Shown piece by piece: positions 8,236 to 15,107 of a stretch of 37,123 nucleotides of DNA. Under the pieces are notes generated by a model, which saw nothing but the letters and a program-made list of their open reading frames with translations, did no database searches and was not told the DNA's origin. Location: positions 1 to 37,123 of the forward strand of contig NZ_JAHXRW010000019.1 of the NCBI RefSeq assembly GCF_019429625.1, read 5' to 3'. The position numbers and the translations under genes were made by a program. Within the stretch, counting starts at the first letter, position 1; each line of letters begins with the position of its first letter. Source of the stretch: Celeribacter sp. PS-C1 (GTDB lineage: Bacteria > Pseudomonadota > Alphaproteobacteria > Rhodobacterales > Rhodobacteraceae).

Positions 8236-8280
8236 GTTAAGCTGTTAAGAAATTGGTCTGGGGGATCAATTTTAGGCGCA
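8236..8280 (+). repeat. Palindromic insertion B (45 bp)
   Basis: Copy 1 has no equivalent between its CTTCTCGA and ACGGATA. The insert starts GTTAAGCTGTTAAG and contains the hairpin AAATTGGTC / GATCAATTT around TGGGG. It ends AGGCGCA, like the 60-bp insertion at 4139 and 8810. Confidence 0.7.
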
Positions 8281-8450
8281 AACGGATATACGTGTGGCTT
8301 GCATTGCGTTGAACGGTTAATGCGACAAGCGGCCTTCAAAGCCCGCCCGAAGCGTCGCCAGCCTCCAAAGGACCACGGCACACGACCGGTCATAGCTGCA
8401 AACATGCTGGAGAGAGAGTTTGAGGCAAACGGTCCGAACCAGAAATGGGG

Positions 8451-8490
8451 TGAGCCAATGTCTCGCCACTGGTCCGAGAGACATTGGCGA
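8451..8490 (+). repeat. Palindromic insertion C (40 bp)
   Basis: The insert interrupts the codons for the first catalytic Asp region. It has a perfect 11-bp stem GCCAATGTCTC / GAGACATTGGC (8454-8464 and 8478-8488) with a 13-nt loop. It is unlike the other insertions in sequence. Confidence 0.7.
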
Positions 8491-8572
8491 ACGACTTCAC
8501 GTACATCTGGACAGCGGAGGGCTGGCTCTATGTCGCCGCCGTCATTGATCTCTTCTCGCGGCGCGTCGTCGG

Positions 8573-8618
8573 CCTCCTCTCGGCAGATTTGCATTGCAAA
8601 TCGCGTGCCGGGCACATG
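8573..8618 (+). repeat. Palindromic insertion D (46 bp)
   Basis: It starts CCTCCTCTCGGCAG and ends GGGCACATG. The core is GATTTGCA / TGCAAATC around one T, extended by CGGCA / TGCCG. It shares both flanks and the outer stem with insertion A, while the inner stem differs in length but stays paired. Confidence 0.75.
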
Positions 8619-8809
8619 GGTCCATGAGCGATCAGATGACATCCCAGATGGTCACGGATGCTTTGGTCATGGCGATCTGGCGCAGAGGGCGGCCAAAGGA
8701 GTTGCTGCACCATTGCGATCAGGGCAGCCAATACACCAGCGAATCGTTCCAAAGGCTGTTGGCCGATCACGGCATCACCTGCTCGATGAGCCGGTCTGGA
8801 AATGTCTGG

Positions 8810-8869
8810 GAGTTCAAGACGGTCCGCGCCAGCGGATTGAATGATCCGGGGGATCATTCAAAGGCGCAG
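8810..8869 (+). repeat. 60-bp palindromic insertion (copy E2)
   Basis: This is the same 60 bp as at 4139-4198, at the same place before the catalytic Glu codons. The hairpin arms TTGAATGATCC / GGATCATTCAA enclose GGG. Its presence in both IS3 copies shows it predates their duplication. Confidence 0.8.
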
Positions 8870-9193
8870 AACGCCGCAATGGAGAGCTTCTTCTCGTCTT
8901 TGAAAACTGAAAGGGTCAGGCGCAAAACCTATCGAACCAGAAGACAGGCTCGCGCCGATGTGTTCGATTATATTGAGAGGTTCTACAATCCAACGCGTCG
9001 CCACTCGACCATCGGCTATTTAAGCCCTATGACCTTCGAGGAGCGAGCTAGAAAAGCTTAAGTGGCCGTCCACGAAACCGCCAGCAGCTCAAACCACGGA
9101 CTTAATCTTGCAGTCTCAGAAAGGCGAAGGGGCGCTCACATTTCAAGGTGGCGAGCCGCCTGCCAAAACAAAAGTTCCGCCAGGCACACCCTT

Positions 9194-9526
9194 TCAACGA
9201 CGTGCGAAATATTTGGCCGGGTCCATTGTTGTGATGCGGACGCTGGCATGGTGCTTGCAGGCAGATGAAATCATCGCCTGCAACTCACCCGCCACCTCAT
9301 TAAGCAGGTCAGCGCCACGTCCCTCTTTTCCCAAGACCCGCAGATCCGCGCTGACAAGCGTCTGATCCTTTGGACAAAAGACTGGATTGACAGACAGGTG
9401 GCTAAACTCCTGTCCGACGTCGAGTTTCTCGCACAGCATAGCCCGCATGGCAGGCAGAGCAGACATCAAATCCTGCCCCTTTTCCTGCCACACGTCGTGC
9501 TCAATTGCTATTGAAAGCAAAGGCAT
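9194..9526 (-). CDS. Small tautomerase-like protein
   Basis: The product is 110 residues. The start ATG at 9526 follows a strong site (GAGGAGG, 5 bp upstream) and lies 16 bp after the dioxygenase stop, so it is the last gene of the hydroxyquinol operon. It begins Met-Pro (MPLLSIAIEHDVW). A proline right after the initiator is the catalytic base of the 4-oxalocrotonate tautomerase/MIF superfamily, and the length fits the 5-carboxymethyl-2-hydroxymuconate isomerase branch. No stronger motif was recognised, so the family call is tentative. In this operon a keto-enol isomerase could act on the ring-cleavage product 3-hydroxymuconate, giving maleylacetate. Confidence 0.55.
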   Translation of the reverse strand: MPLLSIAIEHDVWQEKGQDLMSALPAMRAMLCEKLDVGQEFSHLSVNPVFCPKDQTLVSADLRVLGKEGRGADLLNEVAGELQAMISSACKHHASVRITTMDPAKYFARR

Positions 9527-9542
9527 AAGACCTCCTCACGCG

Positions 9543-10379
9543 TTATTCGGAAACCATGACGAAATCGAAAGGCGAGCGCCATTCCGTCTCGCCTTTGACA
9601 TGCTCGAAGGGCGCGACCAGCGTTTCCTTGACGCCGAACACGCTGTCGTCGTTCAGATAGCTGTCATCGCCGACAAAGGTATGCGTGACGATGGTCTTGA
9701 AGCCGGGTGCCGTCACCATGAAATGCATATGCGCCGGACGGTAGGGATGCCGCCCGAGGTGGCCCAGCATTTTGCCCACCGGACCGTCATCGGGGATCGG
9801 GTAGCTCACCGGTTTGATGCCGACAAAACTATAGGCCCCGTCCGAGCGGGTGATGAACCGGCCACGGTTGTTGAACTTTGGCTGGATGTCGGGCTGCTGC
9901 ACATCGTAGAAACCTTCGGCATTGTCCGACCACACGTCCACGCAGGCGCCTTCGATCGGCTCGCCGTGAATGTCGATGACCTTACCGATAAAGAGGCAAC
10001 TGTCGCCCTTGCCATCAAGGGAGATGGTGTCCCCCATCTGACGGATCGGCGCATCCGCGACGTGGAACGGACCGAAGACGGTGTTTTCGGTCGCACCGGC
10101 GGGGCGACGGTTGTTGATCGCATCAACCAGCATGGAAAAGCCCAGCACGTCGGACAAGAGGATGAACTCCTGCCGTTCCGGGCTACAGATCTGGCCGGTT
10201 TGGGTCAGAAAGTCGATGCCGAAGTCCCATTCTTTCTGGGTCAGCTCGACCTCCTTGGCGAAGGCATGCAGGTGTTTGACAAGCGCCCCCATCACGATTT
10301 TCAGACGCGGATCGATATCCGAACCCATGCGGGCGTTGACGGCCTCGACAGAGCCTTCCTCGGTGAAATAATCGGTCAT
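9543..10379 (-). CDS. Intradiol dioxygenase, probable hydroxyquinol 1,2-dioxygenase
   Basis: This cytosolic non-haem Fe(III) enzyme cleaves hydroxyquinol (1,2,4-trihydroxybenzene) between adjacent hydroxyls to 3-hydroxymuconate/maleylacetate. It has 278 residues, normal for the family. An N-terminal helical dimerisation domain (residues ~1-100) precedes the beta-sandwich (ENTVFGPFHVADAP...). Iron ligands are visible: Tyr in GAYSFVGIKPVSYPIP and the His pair in RPAHMHFMV. The DVWSDNAEGFYDVQQPDIQP segment is typical of the hydroxyquinol/catechol dioxygenase group. The neighbouring maleylacetate reductase favours hydroxyquinol over catechol as substrate. The start has GGGGAAG upstream. Confidence 0.88.
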   Translation of the reverse strand: MTDYFTEEGSVEAVNARMGSDIDPRLKIVMGALVKHLHAFAKEVELTQKEWDFGIDFLTQTGQICSPERQEFILLSDVLGFSMLVDAINNRRPAGATENTVFGPFHVADAPIRQMGDTISLDGKGDSCLFIGKVIDIHGEPIEGACVDVWSDNAEGFYDVQQPDIQPKFNNRGRFITRSDGAYSFVGIKPVSYPIPDDGPVGKMLGHLGRHPYRPAHMHFMVTAPGFKTIVTHTFVGDDSYLNDDSVFGVKETLVAPFEHVKGETEWRSPFDFVMVSE

Positions 10380-10406
10380 GGGCTTCCCCTTTCTGTTACA
10401 TGAATA

Positions 10407-11438
10407 TCAGCGCTCGGAGCGCTGCAGCGATTTGTGCCGCAGCGGCAGAAGTTCGATCCCCGTCTTTTCGGTGAACATCCCCCAAAGCCCCTTGCGCGCG
10501 AAGAGCATGATGACGATGCCGATGAGGCCCAGCACGATGAGGTAGACCGTGCCATAATCGGCGAGCACGCGTTGCAGGATGTAGAAAACGAGCACCCCCA
10601 CGACAGGGCCAGGCAAAGTGCCGATGCCGCCGATGACGGTGATGAAGATGACGAAGGCAGTCCAGTCCACGACAGAGAACGCCGCATCCGGGCTGACCCG
10701 CGTGATCTGGATAAAGAGAAGTGCGCCGCAAAGCCCTGTGCCGAAGGCAGACAGGACAAAGACCAGCGCTTTGAGCCGCAAGGGATCGACCCCCACCGAG
10801 CGCGCCGCCTCGACATTGTCGCGGATAGCCTGCAGCCCGAGCCCCATACGCGAGCGCAGGAACACATAGCCCGCAAGAAGCGTCACTACGGCGAGGCCGA
10901 GCGCCAGCCAATAGGTCAGCGCATCCGCCGCCGCCGAAGACGAGACCCCCAGCAGATCCTTGATCTGCGGCACGCCGAACATGTCCTTGGTGGTGCCTTT
11001 GGGCAAAGAGGTGCCGGTGCCGCCGCCGAGCGCTTTCCACTGGGCGACGGAAAGCCGAACGATTTCGGCCGACACCCAAGTACCGATGGCGAAATAGGCC
11101 CCGTTGAGGCGGAAGGTGAAAAAGGCAATCGGCAGGGACAGGAACATCGCCGCCACCCCACCCAGAAGGATCGCGGGCAAAGGGTCCCAGCCCCAAAGGA
11201 TCACGCCGCCGAACATGGCATAGGCGCCGATGCCGACGAAGGCCTGTTGCCCGACGGACACCAGCCCCGCAAAACCCGCCAGCATGTTCCAGTTGAGCGC
11301 CAGCACCAGAAGGGTGAGTACCATGAACAGGTCCTGCACCATGGCGCGCGATCCGATCACCGGCACGAAGACCAGCGCCAGAAAGACCAGCGCCGTGATC
11401 CCGCGCGAGAGGGTGGATTTGGAAGAATTGGTCATCAT
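10407..11438 (-). CDS. Branched-chain-type ABC transporter permease (LivM family), operon 1
   Basis: This is an inner-membrane permease subunit of 343 residues with about nine hydrophobic segments. The LivM hallmark ALNWNMLAGFAGLVSVGQQAFVG is near residue 50, and the cytoplasmic coupling loop is around FLRSRMGLGLQAIRDNVEAARSVGVDP. It pairs with the LivH-type permease immediately upstream (6-bp gap). Its place between a hydroxyquinol dioxygenase and the pathway enzymes suggests import of the aromatic growth substrate, not of amino acids. Either ATG 11438 or 11435 could be the start. Confidence 0.9.
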   Translation of the reverse strand: MMTNSSKSTLSRGITALVFLALVFVPVIGSRAMVQDLFMVLTLLVLALNWNMLAGFAGLVSVGQQAFVGIGAYAMFGGVILWGWDPLPAILLGGVAAMFLSLPIAFFTFRLNGAYFAIGTWVSAEIVRLSVAQWKALGGGTGTSLPKGTTKDMFGVPQIKDLLGVSSSAAADALTYWLALGLAVVTLLAGYVFLRSRMGLGLQAIRDNVEAARSVGVDPLRLKALVFVLSAFGTGLCGALLFIQITRVSPDAAFSVVDWTAFVIFITVIGGIGTLPGPVVGVLVFYILQRVLADYGTVYLIVLGLIGIVIMLFARKGLWGMFTEKTGIELLPLRHKSLQRSER

Positions 11439-11444
11439 AAGCTC

Positions 11445-12308
11445 TCAGTCATTGGCGCGCGGGAACAGCCCGCGGGGACGGATCAAAAGGACGATCACAA
11501 AGGCGATATGGCCCGCAAGGATCTGCCATTCGGGATTGACGGCAGCGCCCAAAGCCTGCGCCACCCCGATCAGGATGCCGCCCGCAAGCGTGCCCCAGAG
11601 CGAACCGAGACCGCCAATGATCACCGCTTCGAAGGCATAGATCAGGCGTGCGGGGCCGATAGAGGGATCGAAATTGGCGCGAATACCAAGATAAAGCGCT
11701 GCGATGGTGGCCACGACCATCGCGATACCAGTGGCGATGGCGAAGACATTGCGCGGACGAATGCCCATGAGCCCCGCCGTCACCGCATCGTCGGAGGTGG
11801 CGCGAAAGGCCTGGCCCAGTTTGGTGCGGTAAAACAATTGGTTCAGGGCAAAGATCACCACCACGGCTGAGATCAGCGTCAAAAGCGGCATGACGCCCAC
11901 GGTGATCGGCCCAAGCGGCAGGGAGGCGGCCTCGATGGGACCTGCGGACAGCTTCTGGCTGTCAGCCGAGAAGCTTTCGAGGAGACCGTTCTGGATCACC
12001 ACAGACAACCCGAAGGTGACAAGAAGCGGCGGCAGGATGTCGTCGCCCAGCACCCGGTTGAGCACATAGCTTTGCAACAGCCAGCCGACGGCGAACATCA
12101 CCGGAGCAGCGATCAGAGCCGCCACGAAAGGATTCAGTCCCAGAAGGTTCACGACCGTCAGAATGAGAAATGCCGCCAGAACGATGAGATCGCCATGCGC
12201 CAGATTCACCAGCCGCATGATCCCGAAGACAAGGCTCAACCCCGCAGCAAACAGCGCATAAAGCCCGCCCAAAAGGATGCCCTGAACAATGGTATCGACC
12301 CAGATCAT
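11445..12308 (-). CDS. Branched-chain-type ABC transporter permease (LivH family), operon 1
   Basis: The product is 287 residues, with about eight transmembrane segments and the LivH signature LSLVFGIMRLVNLAHGDLIVLAAF near the N-terminus. The coupling loop is FRATSDDAVTAGLMGIRPRNVFA, and GGLGSLWGTLAGGILIG lies near the C-terminus. Its start overlaps the stop of the upstream ATPase gene by 4 bp (ATGA), which implies translational coupling. It forms the channel with the LivM partner. Confidence 0.9.
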   Translation of the reverse strand: MIWVDTIVQGILLGGLYALFAAGLSLVFGIMRLVNLAHGDLIVLAAFLILTVVNLLGLNPFVAALIAAPVMFAVGWLLQSYVLNRVLGDDILPPLLVTFGLSVVIQNGLLESFSADSQKLSAGPIEAASLPLGPITVGVMPLLTLISAVVVIFALNQLFYRTKLGQAFRATSDDAVTAGLMGIRPRNVFAIATGIAMVVATIAALYLGIRANFDPSIGPARLIYAFEAVIIGGLGSLWGTLAGGILIGVAQALGAAVNPEWQILAGHIAFVIVLLIRPRGLFPRAND

Positions 12309-13018
12309 GCGCTTACTCCGAAATAGGCGTCATGGATCGCATCGCGCGACAGCTCTCCGGGCGCACCGCTGAGTGTGATCCGACCTTCCATCATGCAACA
12401 GACGTGATCTGCGACCTTGAGCGCCTGCCCGATGTCCTGTTCGACCACGATGACCGAGGCCCCGCTTTCGCGGATGCGCGGGAAGGAGGCGTAGATGTCG
12501 CGGATGATCACCGGAGCGAGGCCCAGCGAAATCTCATCGCACAAAAGCACATCTGGGTTCGACATCAGGGCGCGCCCGATGGCGACCATCTGCTGCTGAC
12601 CGCCCGACAGGGCTGTGCCCGGATTGTGGCGGCACTCTTTCAGGATCGGAAAAAGATCGTAGATCGCCTCCAGTGTCCAATAGCCATTGCCGGTCCGACT
12701 GTGCGCGCCAATGAGGATGTTTTCTTCGACCGTGAGCGAAGGAAACAGCCGCCGACCCTCGGGCACCATGGAAATACCCGCCTCCAACACCTCGGGCGCC
12801 GAAAGCGCGCCGATGGGGCGACCGTTCAATTGTATCGCCTCGGCGGGGCTAGACAGAATGCCGGTGATCGCCCGCATCAGCGTCGATTTCCCGGCTCCAT
12901 TGGCCCCGATGATCGCCAGCGCCTGCCCGCGTTGGAGCGTCAGATCGACGCCGAACAGCGCCTGAAAATCGCCATAGAAGGCGGTGAGATTTCGGATGGA
13001 AAGGACAGCGTCCGTCAT
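12305..13018 (-). CDS. ABC transporter ATP-binding protein (LivF family), operon 1
   Basis: The product is 237 residues from ATG 13018, which overlaps the stop of the LivG-type gene by 4 bp. A longer open frame upstream is not needed. Walker A is GANGAGKSTLM, the signature is LSGGQQQMVAIGRAL, and Walker B is DVLLCDEISLGLAP. The start of the domain (LSIRNLTAFYGDFQALFGVDL) is typical of LivF. It supplies one of the two nucleotide-binding domains of the importer. Confidence 0.92.
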   Translation of the reverse strand: MTDAVLSIRNLTAFYGDFQALFGVDLTLQRGQALAIIGANGAGKSTLMRAITGILSSPAEAIQLNGRPIGALSAPEVLEAGISMVPEGRRLFPSLTVEENILIGAHSRTGNGYWTLEAIYDLFPILKECRHNPGTALSGGQQQMVAIGRALMSNPDVLLCDEISLGLAPVIIRDIYASFPRIRESGASVIVVEQDIGQALKVADHVCCMMEGRITLSGAPGELSRDAIHDAYFGVSA

Positions 13019-13734
13019 ACTTCGATCCCCAGATAGATTTCCTTGACCTCGGGCGAGGCCATGACCGCATCCGGTTCGCCGATCATCAGCATCTTGCCAA
13101 AGTTCAGCACCATGAGCCGTTCGACCACGGAGGTGAGCGCATGGAGCACATGTTCGATCCAGATGATCGCCGTGCCCTCTGCGTGAATGGATTTGATCGT
13201 GTCGATCAGCGCGCCGCATTCCGCCTCGGTCAGCCCGCCCGCTATCTCGTCGAGCAGAATGAGCTTGGGCGAGGTCGCCATGGCGCGCGCCAGTTCAAGG
13301 CGCTTGCGCTGCAACAAAGACAGCCCGCCGGAGGTGGCATCCGCCACAGTGGCAAGCCCGGTGCGGTCGAGAATATCCATGCAGAATTCCGCCGCATGGT
13401 GACCGTGATGCCCGCCACCGAAATTGGCCGCCACCAGCAGGTTTTCGAACACGCTCAGATGGGTAAAGGGTTGCGGAATCTGGAAAGACCGCCCGATCCC
13501 GGCCGCCACCCGGCTCATCGGCGGCTTTCGCGTCACGTCCACCCCGTCAAAGAGGACACGCCCCTCATCGGGCGCGATATTGCCGGTGATCAGATTGAAC
13601 AGCGTGGATTTTCCTGCGCCATTCGGCCCGATGATGCCCAAGGCCTCGCCCGGCGCGACCTCGAAAGAGACCGCATCGGTGACTTTGAGCGCACCAAAGG
13701 ATTTCGACACCTTGTCGAGTGTGAGAAGGGACAT
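13015..13734 (-). CDS. ABC transporter ATP-binding protein (LivG family), operon 1
   Basis: The product is 239 residues. Walker A is GPNGAGKSTLFNLITG. The LivG-specific region (GIGRSFQIPQPFTHLSVFENLLVAA) follows, and Walker B is PKLILLDEIAGGLTEAE. The signature reads SGGLSLLQRKRLELARAM, in place of the usual LSGG(E/Q)Q core, which is common in LivG proteins. It is the partner of the LivF-type ATPase encoded downstream. It is separated from the binding-protein gene by a 67-bp gap holding a hairpin. Confidence 0.92.
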   Translation of the reverse strand: MSLLTLDKVSKSFGALKVTDAVSFEVAPGEALGIIGPNGAGKSTLFNLITGNIAPDEGRVLFDGVDVTRKPPMSRVAAGIGRSFQIPQPFTHLSVFENLLVAANFGGGHHGHHAAEFCMDILDRTGLATVADATSGGLSLLQRKRLELARAMATSPKLILLDEIAGGLTEAECGALIDTIKSIHAEGTAIIWIEHVLHALTSVVERLMVLNFGKMLMIGEPDAVMASPEVKEIYLGIEV

Positions 13735-13753
13735 GTTTTGCCTCTTTTGGGAG

Positions 13754-13777
13754 GGCTGGCGACCGAGGCCGCCAGCC
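13754..13777 (-). terminator. Intercistronic hairpin after binding-protein gene, operon 1
   Basis: There is an 8-bp perfect stem (GGCTGGCG / CGCCAGCC) with an 8-nt loop between the binding-protein stop and the LivG-type start. It is not followed by a strong T-run. It probably stabilises the upstream mRNA or attenuates read-through, so more binding protein than ATPase is made. Confidence 0.6.
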
Positions 13778-13801
13778 GGTTCCAGTCTCGGTTCAGGGGG
13801 C

Positions 13802-15067
13802 TCAGTTCAGCATTTCGAGCGAGCCGGTCAGCGCAATCTCGGGGGCAAGCCCGTTCTCCACGATCACCAGATCGAAACTGCCGTCGTCCTGCATCCGCCA
13901 CTGACCGCCCACGAGCGGGGTCTTCGACACATTGGCCTGCGCGAAGGGCGGCACATTGTCCCGGCCCCACTGGATCTTACCCACGGCACTGTCGAGATTG
14001 GTCGCGCCAATCAGCTCCGCCATCTCGTCGCCATCGGTCGGATCGTCAGCGCGTTTGATCGCATCCATCGCCACTTCAAAAAGGCCGTGAACGAAGCCGA
14101 GCGGCTGGGTCCAGGTGCGGCCCGCGTAATCCTCGAACTCACCAGCAAGATCGGCACAGCTCTGCCCCGTCAGAGACGAGCTGAACGGATGCATCGGCGA
14201 CCACCAGACCTCGCAGGTCAGGTTATGCGCCAGTTCTCCAAGCGCCGCGACGCTTTCCGGGAACAACAGCGCCTTGGCAACGGACACCATTTTCGGGTTG
14301 AAGCCCTGTTGTTTCGACTGGGTCCAGAAGGTGGTGAAATCCGGCGGGATCGGAATGCCGGTCAGAATTTGCACATCATTCTGTTTGAACGCATTGATCT
14401 GCGCGGAAAAGTCATCCGTCAGGTTTTGATAGCGCCCGGTGTCGGTCAGGCTGTACCCCGCACCCGCAAGCGCCGGCGGCATGCCTTGATCCGAGGCCCA
14501 GGCATTGCCATCGCCGTCATTCGGCCAAAGCGCGCCGACGGATTTGTTGCTGTCGATCATGTCCCACATGTTCATGAAGACTTTCACATTGTCCTCAAGA
14601 CCCCAGAAGAAATGGTGGACGTATTCGAATTCCTGCCAACTGGCCGGGTCGGCGGGGTTGCCCTGCTGGCCGATGAACCATGGCTGCCAAGGCGCCACAG
14701 AGGAGATCACCGGCACTTCCTCGGCTTCGGCGATGGTACAGACCGGGTTCGTCGTCTCGGGCGTCGAGGCCACGCAGATCAGGTTCACCTCGTCGCGCAC
14801 GATCAGCTCACGGGCGACCTCGGCGGCACGGTTCGGGTTCGACTGGCTGTCCTTGACGATCACCTCAACATCCACGCCCTGTGCTTTGGCGGTCTTGATG
14901 AAGCTCTCGACAACATAGGCGTCGGCGGCGGCAAAGCCGCTCAAGGGCCCGGTTTGCGGGCTGACATAGCCGATCTTGACGGGGCCGCTTTTGGCCAGTG
15001 CCGGCATCGCCAGCGCGCTGGCCGCCGTGGCCGCCCCGGTTTTCAGAAATGTGCGTCGTGAAAGCAT
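13802..15067 (-). CDS. ABC transporter substrate-binding protein (LivK/peripla_BP_6 type), operon 1
   Basis: This periplasmic binding protein has 421 residues. The N-terminus MLSRRTFLKTGAATAASALAMPALA is a twin-arginine signal (S-R-R-T-F-L-K) with an Ala-X-Ala cleavage site, so export is likely by Tat in the folded state. The mature part begins with the family pattern VKIGYVSPQTGPLSGFAAADAYV. Its first position in the transporter block and strong site (GGGAGGAG) suit a high-copy binding protein. The ligand is inferred to be a phenolic compound from the operon context only. Confidence 0.9.
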   Translation of the reverse strand: MLSRRTFLKTGAATAASALAMPALAKSGPVKIGYVSPQTGPLSGFAAADAYVVESFIKTAKAQGVDVEVIVKDSQSNPNRAAEVARELIVRDEVNLICVASTPETTNPVCTIAEAEEVPVISSVAPWQPWFIGQQGNPADPASWQEFEYVHHFFWGLEDNVKVFMNMWDMIDSNKSVGALWPNDGDGNAWASDQGMPPALAGAGYSLTDTGRYQNLTDDFSAQINAFKQNDVQILTGIPIPPDFTTFWTQSKQQGFNPKMVSVAKALLFPESVAALGELAHNLTCEVWWSPMHPFSSSLTGQSCADLAGEFEDYAGRTWTQPLGFVHGLFEVAMDAIKRADDPTDGDEMAELIGATNLDSAVGKIQWGRDNVPPFAQANVSKTPLVGGQWRMQDDGSFDLVIVENGLAPEIALTGSLEMLN

Positions 15068-15107
15068 GAGTCTCCTCCCTAAGGTTTATGCTTTTCTTAT
15101 CTTTTTG

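Larger units (their letters stand above)
7977..9061 (+). pseudogene. IS3 OrfB remnant (copy 2), broken by palindromic insertions
   Basis: The sequence follows orfB of copy 1 from its GTG-ATG start to its TAA, with all the recognisable DDE segments. Insertions at 8018-8057 (40 bp), 8236-8280 (45 bp, bringing TAA stops), 8451-8490 (40 bp) and 8573-8618 (46 bp) disrupt the frame. The last part (from ~8620) is open again and retains the Asp (HHCDQGSQYTS) and Glu (NAAMESFF) regions, including the 20-codon insertion shared with copy 1. Confidence 0.88.
6297..9091 (+). mobile_element. IS3-family element, copy 2 (decayed, split by IS110)
   Basis: From 6298 the sequence matches IS3 copy 1 from ~3241 onward, so the left end and start of orfA are missing at the IS21 border. 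The match stops at the A6G slippery site (6502), where an IS110-type element begins. It resumes at ~7950 and ends in a recognisable right inverted repeat at 9091. The orfB half carries four extra palindromic insertions (8018, 8236, 8451, 8573) plus the 60-bp one shared with copy 1. Elsewhere it is nearly identical to copy 1. Confidence 0.88.

Noticed and set aside
8018-8870. CRISPR-like or integron attC array in the IS3 relic
   Set aside because: The palindromes are unevenly spaced, belong to at least three sequence families and sit at different codons of a transposase. Insertion B starts with a GTTRRRY-like word, but no matching RYYYAAC core is present and no cas or integrase gene is near.
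10434-11870. Long plus-strand open frames opposite the Liv permease genes (also 13424-15061 and 16607-18142)
   Set aside because: Their composition is rich in His, Arg, Asp and Gln, as expected for the reverse complement of GC-rich membrane and enzyme genes. The opposite strand encodes clear families with start sites.
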